From: Streptomyces sp. TLI_053
GTDB taxonomy: Bacteria; Actinomycetota; Actinomycetes; Streptomycetales; Streptomycetaceae
Length of the DNA: 64,000 bases
Direction: 5' to 3'
NCBI RefSeq assembly: GCF_900105395.1
Contig: NZ_LT629775.1
Location: 2,250,501 to 2,314,500 of the forward strand
Position numbers and translations under genes: made by a program. Shown one piece after another: positions 1 through 7,909 of this stretch. The notes under the pieces were generated by a model. The model was not told the origin of the DNA. It saw nothing but the letters and a program-made list of their open reading frames with translations, and did no database searches. How positions within the stretch are numbered: position 1 is the first letter of the stretch; each line of letters starts with the position of its first letter.

Positions 1-874
1 CCGCCGTCCGGAAGGCCATGTTGGCGCCGGAGCCGAAGCGGCCGACGGAGAAGCGGACGAGCGGGTCGTCCGGCCGTTGGCGCAGCGACCAGTCCCGGGC
101 GGCGAAGCCCCGCGAGTAACCGCCGTACTGCTCCAGCGCGGCCTGCGCGGGGGTGTCGAGTTCGGCCGGCAGGACCAGCCCGGTGACGCAGGCTATCCGG
201 TCGTCGGCGCGGAAGGTCCGGGCGATCGCCTCGACCCAGCCGGTGTCGATGATCAGGTCGTCGTCGGCGAACGCCACCACCTCGCCGCGGGCCGCGGCCA
301 GGCCGCGGTTGCGGGCCCGGGCCAGCCCGGGCACGGGTTCGCGCAGGTACCGGACGCGGTCGCGGTAGTGCGCGGCGACGAGGCGTTCGGTGGCGTCGTC
401 GCGCGGAGCGTTGTCGACGACCAGGACCTCGGTGTGCGGATAGCCGGTCCGCAGCAGGGAGTCCAGGCAGCTCCGCAGTGACTCGGTCCGGTCGCGGGTG
501 CAGATGACCACGCTGACCGTGACCGGGCCCGCGGGCACCCGGGCGCGCCCGACCCGACTCGGGCGCGCCGCGGGTGTCGCGGTGGACAGGGCGGGAACGG
601 GGAGTTCCCGGTGGGCGGCGTCGACCAGCGCCCGGCGCAGCGCGACGGTGTCGCCGGCTGTTCCGGTGGCCGTGACCAGGCCGAGCGGGTGCCCGTGCAG
701 CCGGACCAACGCCAACACGCGGCCGACCGGGTCGTCGGCCCCGGACCCGCCGGGCGAGCGCAGCCCGCTCGGCTCGTCCAGGTCCAGGTCGACCACCCGG
801 ACGGGGGTGTAGAGCGAGTCGCGGGCGGCGGGACGCGGGCAGGCTGCATCGGTGCGCCGGTCGGAGCCTTTCAT
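1..874 (-). CDS. GT2 family glycosyltransferase (3' part missing)
   Basis: The reading frame starts at ATG 874 behind GGAGGAG and runs off the left edge without a stop, so only the N-terminal ~291 residues are seen. After ~100 poorly recognisable residues there is a GT-A start (VTVSVVICTRDR), followed by LVVDNAPRDDATE and VPGLARARNRGLAAARGEVVAFADDD, i.e. the nucleotide-sugar fold and the metal-binding DDD motif of glycosyltransferase family 2. Its start overlaps the stop of the upstream glycosyltransferase as ATGA, so the two are translationally coupled. Acceptor and sugar cannot be inferred; a role in cell-surface glycan or glycolipid synthesis is likely. The family assignment is secure, the exact function unknown. 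Confidence 0.85.
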   Translation of the reverse strand, partial: MKGSDRRTDAACPRPAARDSLYTPVRVVDLDLDEPSGLRSPGGSGADDPVGRVLALVRLHGHPLGLVTATGTAGDTVALRRALVDAAHRELPVPALSTATPAARPSRVGRARVPAGPVTVSVVICTRDRTESLRSCLDSLLRTGYPHTEVLVVDNAPRDDATERLVAAHYRDRVRYLREPVPGLARARNRGLAAARGEVVAFADDDLIIDTGWVEAIARTFRADDRIACVTGLVLPAELDTPAQAALEQYGGYSRGFAARDWSLRQRPDDPLVRFSVGRFGSGANMAFRTA

Positions 875-1770
875 CGTTGCTCCTCCGCGGGGACGGTCGC
901 CGAGGGCCGGGCGCCGGGACGCTCGGTGATCAGGGTCCTCAGCACCCGGCGGCCGTCGGCGACGGCGTGGAGGTGGGAGCGACCGCTGCGGCGGGGGAGT
1001 TCCAGGCTCGGCACCTCGGCGATCCGCAGTCCGGAGCGCAGCGCGTGCGCGATCATCTCGGCCTCGATCTCGAAGCCGGTGGACCGCAGGTCGAGCGCGT
1101 CCAGGAAGGAGCGGCGGAAGGCGCAGTAGCCGTAGCACAGGTCGGTGAGGCGCGCGTCGTACAGGCGGTTGGCGACGGCGAGCAGGGCGCGGTTGCCCAT
1201 CGAGCGGACCCGGGTGAGGTCCAGCGATCCGCCGCCGCCGATGCAGCGCGATCCTTTGACGAAGTCGTAGCCGTGGTCGAGGAAGTGCAGGAAGTGCGGG
1301 ATCTCGCCGGGCCACATGGAGCCGTCGGCGTCGATCATGACGATGTACTCGCCGGTGGCGGCGGCGAAGCCGGTGCGCAGGGCGTTGCCCTTGCCGGGTC
1401 CCCGCTGGGCGACGCTGCGCACGGTGGGCAGGCAGTGCCGGGCCATCGGGACGGTCGCGTCGCTGGAGGAGCCGTCCACCAGGATGACCTCGTCGACGCA
1501 GCGCGGGATCTGTTCGAAGACCCAGGGGATGTTGCGGGCCTCGTTGCGGGCGGGGACGACCAGACTGACGGTCCGGCGGGTGACGACGACGTCCCCGGCC
1601 CGGCGCATCGGCCGGGGGTGGGCGGGGTCGTGCTCGGTGCCGCGGTCGGTGGCCCGGCGCAGCGGGTGGCCGTCGTGACCGTCGGGGCGGGCGGGGCCGT
1701 CGGGACGGGCGGGGCGGGCGGAGCCGTCGTGGCGGTCGGGGCGGGCGCTCGGGGGCGCGGTGGTGCTCAT
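871..1770 (-). CDS. GT2 glycosyltransferase, dolichyl/polyprenyl-phosphate mannose synthase-like
   Basis: 299 residues. The first ~65 are Asp/Arg/Pro/Gly-rich and repetitive (DNA around 1680-1760 is tandem-like) and are probably disordered. From about residue 66 the GT-A domain reads VSLVVPARNEARNIPWVFEQ, VILVDGSSSDAT, then GEYIVMIDADGSMWPGEIP, the DxD metal site of GT2. The FVKGSRCIGGGGSLDLTR and LCYGYCAFRR segments resemble polyprenyl-phosphate sugar transferases of the DPM1/GtrB type. No C-terminal membrane helices are visible. It is the first gene of a two-gene unit with the downstream glycosyltransferase (4-bp overlap). Family secure; substrate inferred only from similarity. Confidence 0.85.
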   Translation of the reverse strand: MSTTAPPSARPDRHDGSARPARPDGPARPDGHDGHPLRRATDRGTEHDPAHPRPMRRAGDVVVTRRTVSLVVPARNEARNIPWVFEQIPRCVDEVILVDGSSSDATVPMARHCLPTVRSVAQRGPGKGNALRTGFAAATGEYIVMIDADGSMWPGEIPHFLHFLDHGYDFVKGSRCIGGGGSLDLTRVRSMGNRALLAVANRLYDARLTDLCYGYCAFRRSFLDALDLRSTGFEIEAEMIAHALRSGLRIAEVPSLELPRRSGRSHLHAVADGRRVLRTLITERPGARPSATVPAEEQR

Positions 1771-2161
1771 CGAAAGCCGGCCTCTCGGCGAAGAGGTGGT
1801 GGGCCTGGCGCCGGACGGACCGATGGACGGCGGGGGCGGCGCGGCCCCTGGCTGTGACGGGCGCGCCCGGCGCGGAGGCGCGGCGCGGCCCGGTGGAACG
1901 GGGCGGGCCCGTACGTGCGGAGCACGCGGGGCTCGGAGCCCGGGAAAGCCCCGAGGGGGCTGGTCGACGGACCGTGGGACGTCGGGGGACCGCCGGGAAC
2001 CGGGCGGCCGAAGGGGGTGCGCACCGCTGGTCCCGGGCGCCGGGGAAGCGCCGGTCCGTCGTACTGGCGGGGATCCCGCACGGGCGGTGCGGGGACTGCC
2101 AGGACCTCATCGTGCGCTCGGTCACCTCACCACGTCAAGGGTGATTTGTCCGTTTTTGGGA
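1771..2161. other. Gene-free region between glycosyltransferase and c-di-GMP gene
   Basis: About 390 bases with no convincing gene. It holds the leader of the minus-strand glycosyltransferase pair. The right end (about 2130-2165) is the only AT-richer part and contains a run of five T and a small GTCC/GGAC dyad just beyond the stop of the c-di-GMP gene. A candidate promoter for the glycosyltransferases is listed separately. Confidence 0.5.
2109..2138 (-). promoter_or_regulatory. Candidate sigma-70-type promoter for the glycosyltransferase pair
   Basis: On the minus strand TTGACG (2138-2133) is followed after 18 bases by CACGAT (2114-2109), a fair match to the streptomycete HrdB consensus. 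It would give a leader of about 330 nt before the ATG at 1770, which is long, so a second promoter closer to the gene is possible. Confidence 0.35.
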
Positions 2162-4306
2162 CTAATCTCCGTGCGTCACCGCGTGCCCCCGGACCGCGAC
2201 CGGGCGGCCCTGCGGCTCCTCGGCGATCCGCCGGGCGATCTCGGCCGGCCGCACCGGCCGCCCGAAGTGCCAGCCCTGCGCCCAGTCGCAGCCGATGACG
2301 CGCAGTCGCTCGGCGTCCCGGCGGGTCTCCACGCCCTCGGCGGTGACGGTCAGCCCGAGGGCGTGCGCCATCGACACCAGACCGCTGACGATCCGCCAGC
2401 CGGTCTCCTCGTCCTTGGCCGGGTCGTGCAGGTCGCCGACGAAGGACCCGGCGATCTTCAGCCCGGAGACCGGCAGGTCGCGCAGGTAGGCGAGGTTGGA
2501 CCAGCCGGTCCCGAAGTCGTCGACGGCGAGCGAGACGCCCTGCTCGACCAGGCCGTGCAGGGTGCGCAGCGCCTCGTCCTCCGGACCGACCACGGTGGAC
2601 TCGGTGATCTCCAGCTGGAGCCGGGCCGGGTCCAGCCCGGTGCTGTCGAGGATCCGGTTGAGGTCGCCGACCAGGGCGGCGCTGCGGGCCTGGCGGACCG
2701 CCAGGTTGACGTTGAGCTGCGGCGCGGCGTCGCCGAACCGCCGGATCCAGTCGGCGGCCTGACCGCAGGCCTGCTCCAGCACCCAGCGGCCGAGCGGCAT
2801 GATCAGCCCGGTCTCCTCGGCGGTGGTGACGAACTCGTCCGGCCCGAGCACCCCGAGCTGAGGGTGGCGCCAGCGCACCAGCGCCTCGACGGCGGCGAGC
2901 CGGCCGTCGGCCAGCGCGTACAGCGGCTGGTAGTCGATGAAGAACTCGCCCCGGTCCAGCGCGGCGGGCATCCGCACCGACACCGCGTAGCGGGACACGG
3001 CGCGGGCGTTCTCCTTGGGGTCGAAGAGCGTCCAGCGGCCCCGGCCGGCCTCCTTGGCCCGGTAGAGCGTCAGGTCCGCGGCCCGGACGGCGGCGCCGGG
3101 GGTGGTGGTGGAGACCCGGCGCTCCAGCACGCCGACGCTGGCGCCGACGGCGAGCTTGTGGTCACCGATCAGCACCGGCCCGGCCAGCGCCTTGAGCACG
3201 GTCTTCGCGGCGGCGACGGCCTCCTGCTCGCCGCGGCTGTTCTCCAGCAGGACCACGAACTCGTCGCCGCCGAGCCGGGCCACCAGGTGGCCGAGCGGGC
3301 TGAGCGCGGCCTTCAGCCGGGCCGCGACGGCGGACAGCAGCTGGTCCCCGGTGTCGTGGCCGAGACTGTCGTTGACCACCTTGAAGCCGTCGAGGTCGAC
3401 GTAGCAGAGTCCGAACCGGGCGCCCGGGTCCGGGTCCTCGAAGAGCTTCTCCAGCCGTTCGAAGAACGCGGCCCGGTTGGGCAGCCCGGTGAGCGGGTCG
3501 TGGGTGGCCTGGTGGCGCAGCCGCTCCTGGAGCCGGTAGCGGTCGGTGACGTCCTCCAGCATCGCGACCTGGTACTGCGGGACGCCGTCGTCGTCGCGGA
3601 TCAGCGAGACCGTCAGGTGGGTCCAGACCACCTCGCCGTCCTGCCGGTAGTACGGCTTGTCGAACTGGAAGTACTCGCGCTTGCCGCTGACCAGTTCCTC
3701 GTAGACGTCCCAGACGTTGTCGCCGTCCTCGGGGTGGACGAGGTCGCCGACCCGGCGGCCGATCATGTCCTCCGGGCCGGCCCCGAACAGCTCCTGGAGA
3801 GCCTTGTTGACGGCCAGGATGTTGCCGTCGGTGTCGCCGATGCCGATGCCGATCGCGGCGCTCTCGAACAGCGCCCGGAACCGCGCCTCGGACGCCCGCA
3901 GCGCCCGCTCGGCCTCCTTCTGGGCGACGTCGGCGGCGGTGCGGATGGCCTCCTGCTCGCGCAGGGTGCGCTCGCGCAGGGCGGCCGCCCAGCCGGCCGC
4001 GAACGCGCCGCACAGGGCCGGCCCCCGGCCGTCGGCGGACGGCTGCCGCTGGAGCAGCTCCAGCGCGCGGGCCAGCACGATCGGGTCGGTGAACTGGGCC
4101 TCGACGAGCTGCGCGCCGGCCTCCGCGGCCAGGTGCGGCTCGAAGGGCTCGTCCAGCTGGGCGCGGCGGAGCAGCCCGGCGGTCCCGGACACCAGCCGGT
4201 CGAGCAGGCCGGGGTGGACCGCCGTGCCGTGGTCACCGGAGAGCAGCCGCGCCCAGTCCTCGGGGAACCGTTCGGCGCCGCTGCCCGGTTCCGGTGCACC
4301 GGTCAC
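2162..4306 (-). CDS. PAS-GGDEF-EAL cyclic-di-GMP turnover protein
   Basis: 714 residues from GTG 4306, which overlaps the stop of the upstream methyltransferase gene as GTGA. Residues 1-135 are an uncharacterised helical N-terminus; a PAS/PAC sensor spans about 142-258; GGDEF about 262-430 with an intact GGDEF at 346-350; EAL about 445-695 with E474 (EAL), NVNLAV, EITES, DDFGTG (596-601), LKIA, AEGVE and a Q in WAQGWHFGRP, i.e. the full set of phosphodiesterase metal/catalytic residues. No RxxD inhibitory site precedes GGDEF, and there are no membrane segments, so a cytoplasmic enzyme is expected. The architecture matches streptomycete CdgA/RmdA-type proteins that tune c-di-GMP and development; which activity dominates cannot be told. 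Confidence 0.93.
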   Translation of the reverse strand: MTGAPEPGSGAERFPEDWARLLSGDHGTAVHPGLLDRLVSGTAGLLRRAQLDEPFEPHLAAEAGAQLVEAQFTDPIVLARALELLQRQPSADGRGPALCGAFAAGWAAALRERTLREQEAIRTAADVAQKEAERALRASEARFRALFESAAIGIGIGDTDGNILAVNKALQELFGAGPEDMIGRRVGDLVHPEDGDNVWDVYEELVSGKREYFQFDKPYYRQDGEVVWTHLTVSLIRDDDGVPQYQVAMLEDVTDRYRLQERLRHQATHDPLTGLPNRAAFFERLEKLFEDPDPGARFGLCYVDLDGFKVVNDSLGHDTGDQLLSAVAARLKAALSPLGHLVARLGGDEFVVLLENSRGEQEAVAAAKTVLKALAGPVLIGDHKLAVGASVGVLERRVSTTTPGAAVRAADLTLYRAKEAGRGRWTLFDPKENARAVSRYAVSVRMPAALDRGEFFIDYQPLYALADGRLAAVEALVRWRHPQLGVLGPDEFVTTAEETGLIMPLGRWVLEQACGQAADWIRRFGDAAPQLNVNLAVRQARSAALVGDLNRILDSTGLDPARLQLEITESTVVGPEDEALRTLHGLVEQGVSLAVDDFGTGWSNLAYLRDLPVSGLKIAGSFVGDLHDPAKDEETGWRIVSGLVSMAHALGLTVTAEGVETRRDAERLRVIGCDWAQGWHFGRPVRPAEIARRIAEEPQGRPVAVRGHAVTHGD

Positions 4307-5109
4307 GGGCGGAACCCCACACCCGCCACCCCGGTCATCCGCTCCGGGTGCTCCCCGACGGCCTCCGGCTGGTCCGGGCGCCACTGCGGCAGGTAGACGA
4401 CGCCGGGCTCGACGATGTCGAAGCCGGCGAACATCCCGGTGATCTGCTCGACGGTGCGCATCGTCAGCGGCGTGGGCGTCATCCGGTAGAGCCGCTGGTG
4501 GTCCTCGGCCTGGTCGGGACGGCCCTCCAGGGAGGCGTGCGAGAGCACCAGGGCGCTGCCCGGCGGGAGGGCGTCGCGGATGACCGCGATCAGCTTCCAC
4601 GGGTCGTCCGCGTCCTGGACGAAGTGCATGACGGCGACCAGCAGGACGGCCACCGGCTCGCCGGCCGCGAGCAGGGCGGTCACCTCGGGGCGGGACATCA
4701 GGTCGTCGACGTCGCGGACGTCGGCCTGGACGACGACGCTGCCCGAGTCGTCCTCGAGCAGCAGCCGGCTGTGGGCGACGGCGACCGGGTCGCGGTCGAT
4801 GTAGACGACCCGGGACTCCGGACGGACCGCGCGGGCGATCTCGTGCACGGCGCCGAAGGTGGGGATGCCGGAGCCGATGTCCAGGAAGCGGCTGATGCCG
4901 CGTTCGGCGGTGAACTGGACGGCGCGGCGCAGGAAGGCCCGGTTGGAGCGCATGATCTGCGGCAGCTCCGGCCACAGGGCGATCGCCTTGCGGGCCATCT
5001 CCCGGTCCACCTCGAAGTTGTGCGAGCCTCCGAGGTAGTAGTCGTAGACCCGGGCGGCGTTCGGTTTGTCCAGGTCCGTGCCCTCCGGTACCCAGTTCGG
5101 TCGCCGCAT
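4303..5109 (-). CDS. SAM-dependent methyltransferase, Methyltransf_19 (DUF574) family
   Basis: 268 residues from ATG 5109 behind AAGGAG. The N-terminus PNAARVYDYYLGGSHNFEVD is the hallmark of the actinobacterial PF04672 family, followed by a class I Rossmann SAM site (FLDIGSGIPTFG), the acidic ribose-binding strand (VVYIDRDPVAV) and an MHFV segment. Length is normal for the family, whose members are abundant in Streptomyces but without a known common substrate. It is the first gene of a coupled pair with the PAS-GGDEF-EAL gene, which suggests co-expression, but no direct biochemical link is established. Family assignment is secure; the substrate is unknown. Confidence 0.93.
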   Translation of the reverse strand: MRRPNWVPEGTDLDKPNAARVYDYYLGGSHNFEVDREMARKAIALWPELPQIMRSNRAFLRRAVQFTAERGISRFLDIGSGIPTFGAVHEIARAVRPESRVVYIDRDPVAVAHSRLLLEDDSGSVVVQADVRDVDDLMSRPEVTALLAAGEPVAVLLVAVMHFVQDADDPWKLIAVIRDALPPGSALVLSHASLEGRPDQAEDHQRLYRMTPTPLTMRTVEQITGMFAGFDIVEPGVVYLPQWRPDQPEAVGEHPERMTGVAGVGFRP

Positions 5110-5198
5110 CCTCGGGACTCCTTCGTTCCGGTTCCGATGAATCAGTCGTCTGCCGTGATGGCTGAGACTGATGAGACTACAAGCACACAAGATCCTCC

Positions 5199-5221
5199 CT
5201 TGCACGTCGAACGCGTGCAAG
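5199..5221. promoter_or_regulatory. Dyad in divergent intergenic region (candidate operator)
   Basis: Perfect 8-bp arms CTTGCACG (5199-5206) and CGTGCAAG (5214-5221) around a 7-base centre, 90 bp upstream of the methyltransferase ATG and 140 bp upstream of the GH15 gene. The position between divergent genes fits a regulator site, but no regulator is adjacent. Confidence 0.35.
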
Positions 5222-5260
5222 CGGAGTGACGCGGTCCTTTCCAGGACCCCGGGCACACCT

Positions 5261-5340
5261 GCGGGCGGCGCCCCACGGATCCGCGGGCAGCCCCGGGCGG
5301 ACCCGCGGGCGGCACCCCGACGGATCTGCGGGCGGCGCCC
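5261..5340 (+). repeat. Imperfect direct repeat upstream of GH15 gene
   Basis: Two related ~33-36 bp units (5261-5293 and 5305-5340) share GCGGGCGGC, ACGGATC and GCGGGC blocks. This is GC-rich leader sequence with no visible protein or RNA function. Confidence 0.45.
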
Positions 5341-5361
5341 GGAGCGCCGAGAATGGACCCG

Positions 5362-7194
5362 ATGGCCGGACGCATCGAGGACTACGCCCTGATCGGCGAC
5401 CTGCAGACCGCCGCCCTGGTCGGCCGGGACGGCGCCGTCGACTGGCTCTGCCTGCCCCGGTTCGACTCCCCCAGCTGCTTCGCCGCCCTGCTCGGCGACG
5501 GGCGGCACGGCGCCTGGCGGCTCGCACCCGCCGGCGCCGGCGGGTGCACCACCCGCCGCTACCGGCCGGACAGCCTCGTCCTCGACAGCGAGTGGCACAC
5601 CCCCGAGGGCCGGGTCCGGATCACCGACTTCATGCCGCAGCGCGGCACGGACCGACGGCACCCGCCGCGGCTGGTCCGGATCGTCGAGGGACTCGAGGGC
5701 GCCGTCCCGGTCCGCGGCGAACTGCGGCTGCGGTTCAACTACGGGCGGATCGACCCGTGGGTGCGCCGCACCGCCCACCACCGGGTCGCCGTGGCCGGCC
5801 CCGACTCCGCCTGGCTGCGCGTCCCGCCCGGGGTGCACACCTACGGCACCGACGGCACCACCGTCTCCGAGGTCACCGTCACCCCGGGCCTGCGCGTCCC
5901 GTTCGTGCTCACCTGGCAGCCCTCGCACCTGCGCGCCGCCCCCGGCACCGACCCGGACGCCGAGCTGCTCACGACCGTCGACGCCTGGCGGCGCTGGGCG
6001 GCGGGCTGCCGCTACGACGGCGAGTGGCGGGCCGCCGTGCTCCGCTCGCTGATCACCCTCAAGGCGCTCGCCTACGCGCCCACCGGCGGCATCGTCGCCG
6101 CCGCCACCGCCTCGCTGCCCGAGCACATCGGCGGCCCGCGCAACTGGGACTACCGGTTCTGCTGGCTGCGGGACTCCTCGATGACGCTCTCCGCGCTGCT
6201 GCGCGGCGGCTTCCGCGAGGAGGCCGCCGCCTGGCGCCACTGGCTGCTGCGCGCCATCGCCGGCGACCCCCGCGACCTCCAGGCCCTCTACGGGGTGGCC
6301 GGCGAGCGCGTCGTCACCGAGACCGTCGCCGACTGGCTGCCCGGCTACCTCGGCTCGCGCCCGGTCCGGTTCGGCAACGCCGCCGTCGGGCAGCTCCAGC
6401 TCGACGTCCACGGCGAGGTGGTCGACACCCTGCATCTGGCGCTGCTGGCCGGCATCCCGATGGAGCGGCACGTCTGGACGCTGCTGCGGGCGCTGATGGG
6501 CCACCTCGAACAGCACTGGCGCGAGCCCGACGAGGGCCTGTGGGAAGTGCGCGGCGCGCGACGCCACTTCGTCCACTCCAAGGTGATGTGCTGGGTCGCC
6601 GCCGACCGGGCGGTGCGGCTCGCCGAGGCCACCGGACTGCCCGCGCCGACCGACCGCTGGCGGGCCATGCGGGACGCGGTGCACGCCGACGTCTGCGCCC
6701 ACGGCTACGACCGGCGCCGGGGCGTGTTCGTCCAGCACTACGGCGGGCACGGGCTGGACGCGGCCACGCTGTTCGTGGTCAAGAGCGGTTTCCTGCCGCC
6801 CGACGACCCGCGGGTGGTGCGCACCGTCGACGCCGTGCGGGACGGCCTGGACCACGGCGGGCTGGTCCGCCGCTACCGTCCGGCGCCCGGCACCGACGGA
6901 CTGCCCGGCGGCGAGGGCGCGTTCCTCGCCTGCTCGTTCTGGCTCGCGGACGCGCTCGCCGCGACCGGGCGGCGCGACGAGGCGCGCGAACTGTTCGCCC
7001 GGGTGGTCGGCCTGGCCAACGACCTGGGCCTGCTCTCGGAGCAGTGGGACCCGCGCGCCCGGCGCCAACTCGGCAACACCCCGCAGGCGTTCAGTCACGT
7101 GGCACTGGTGAACACCGCCTTCGCGCTGGCCGAACCCGGAGGGTGGCCGGCGCGGGCGGTCGGCACGGTGCCCGGCGGAGACCCGGCACCATGA
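5362..7194 (+). CDS. Glycoside hydrolase family 15 enzyme (trehalase/glucoamylase-like)
   Basis: 610 residues from ATG 5362 (an in-frame ATG at 5353 is the alternative). The N-terminus GRIEDYALIGDLQTAALVG and VDWLCLPRFDSPSCFAALLG is the beta-sandwich start of bacterial GH15. The (alpha/alpha)6 barrel follows with NWDYRFCWLRDSSMTL and, near the end, SEQWDPRARRQLGNTPQAFSH, the segments carrying the general acid and base. This architecture is shared by mycobacterial GH15 trehalases and glucoamylase-like enzymes; cleavage of trehalose or short alpha-glucans in the cytosol is the best guess, as no signal peptide is visible. GAGAAT at 5349-5354 lies 7 nt before ATG 5362, compatible with a leaderless transcript. 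Confidence 0.9.
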   Translation: MAGRIEDYALIGDLQTAALVGRDGAVDWLCLPRFDSPSCFAALLGDGRHGAWRLAPAGAGGCTTRRYRPDSLVLDSEWHTPEGRVRITDFMPQRGTDRRHPPRLVRIVEGLEGAVPVRGELRLRFNYGRIDPWVRRTAHHRVAVAGPDSAWLRVPPGVHTYGTDGTTVSEVTVTPGLRVPFVLTWQPSHLRAAPGTDPDAELLTTVDAWRRWAAGCRYDGEWRAAVLRSLITLKALAYAPTGGIVAAATASLPEHIGGPRNWDYRFCWLRDSSMTLSALLRGGFREEAAAWRHWLLRAIAGDPRDLQALYGVAGERVVTETVADWLPGYLGSRPVRFGNAAVGQLQLDVHGEVVDTLHLALLAGIPMERHVWTLLRALMGHLEQHWREPDEGLWEVRGARRHFVHSKVMCWVAADRAVRLAEATGLPAPTDRWRAMRDAVHADVCAHGYDRRRGVFVQHYGGHGLDAATLFVVKSGFLPPDDPRVVRTVDAVRDGLDHGGLVRRYRPAPGTDGLPGGEGAFLACSFWLADALAATGRRDEARELFARVVGLANDLGLLSEQWDPRARRQLGNTPQAFSHVALVNTAFALAEPGGWPARAVGTVPGGDPAP

Positions 7195-7250
7195 CGGGCC
7201 GGGCCCGGCACCATGACGGGCCGGGCCCGGCACCATGACGGAGCGGGCCC
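7185..7250 (+). repeat. Three tandem 22-bp repeats across the GH15 stop codon
   Basis: Units 7185-7206 and 7207-7228 are identical; 7229-7250 differs by two bases (CGGAGCG for CGGGCCG). Each unit contains GGCACCATGACGG, and the TGA of the first is the stop codon of the GH15 gene, so the array begins inside the gene and ends just before the promoter of the next one. Confidence 0.95.
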
Positions 7251-7259
7251 GGCCGGGAC

Positions 7260-7265
7260 TACAGT
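7260..7265 (+). promoter_or_regulatory. Candidate -10 box of a leaderless gene
   Basis: TACAGT sits 6 nt before GTG 7272, the right distance for transcription to begin on the start codon. No Shine-Dalgarno sequence precedes the GTG, which supports leaderless translation. Confidence 0.4.
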
Positions 7266-7271
7266 GCCCCC

Positions 7272-7763
7272 GTGGACCCCAACCACTACCGCTTCCGCGG
7301 CGTGTGGCGGCTGGCCGCCCCGCCGACGGCGGTCTTCGCGGCGCTCGCCGACGTCCCCGGCTACCCGCGCTGGTGGCCGGAGATCCGCTCCGTCCGGGAG
7401 ACCGGGCCGGACCGGGGCGAGGTCCTGGTCCGGGCGCTGCTCCCCTACCGGCTGGTGATCGGGCTGACCCCGGTGCGCCGGGACCGCGCCGCCGGGGTCC
7501 TGGAGGCGGCCATGGACGGCGACCTCACCGGCTGGTCCCGCTGGACGGTCGCGGCGGACGGCACGGGCGGCAGCCTGGTCCTGTTCGAGGAGGACACCCG
7601 CCCGGCCAAGCCGCTGCTGCGTCTGCTGGCGCTGCCCGCCCGGCCGCTGTTCCGGGCCAACCACGCGGTGATGATGCGGCGCGGGAGGCGCGGCCTGGCG
7701 GCCCACCTCGGCGCCCGTCCGCCCGGCGGACCCGCCGGCCGTCCCACCGGCCCCACGGGCTGA
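7272..7763 (+). CDS. SRPBCC (START-like) superfamily protein
   Basis: 163 residues from GTG 7272. The start YRFRGVWRLAAPPTAVFAALADVPGYPRWWPEI is typical of the polyketide-cyclase/dehydrase-like SRPBCC fold, a helix-grip pocket for hydrophobic ligands. The middle alternates beta strands, and the expected long C-terminal helix corresponds to PLFRANHAVMMRRGRRGLAAHL. The last ~20 residues are Pro/Gly-rich. It follows the GH15 gene by 77 bp but probably has its own promoter. Ligand and role are not predictable; it could equally bind a lipid or act in stress. Confidence 0.8.
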   Translation: MDPNHYRFRGVWRLAAPPTAVFAALADVPGYPRWWPEIRSVRETGPDRGEVLVRALLPYRLVIGLTPVRRDRAAGVLEAAMDGDLTGWSRWTVAADGTGGSLVLFEEDTRPAKPLLRLLALPARPLFRANHAVMMRRGRRGLAAHLGARPPGGPAGRPTGPTG

Positions 7764-7909
7764 ACCCGACGCGTCGAAATACCCCGATTCACCCGTTCGC
7801 ACCGGCCCTGACCTGCGAGGACAGTCCTTCACCAGATGTTTGCGCGGCGCCCCCGCATGGTCCGTAGCAGACTGGGCAGGGTAGTCCGGGCCGCACCCGT
7901 GCCCCGAGG

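Noticed and set aside
1760..4396. Long plus-strand open frame (878 codons) across the glycosyltransferase leader and c-di-GMP gene
   Set aside because: It is antisense to the PAS-GGDEF-EAL gene, has no domain and the Arg/Gly/Asp-rich composition typical of antisense frames in GC-rich DNA.
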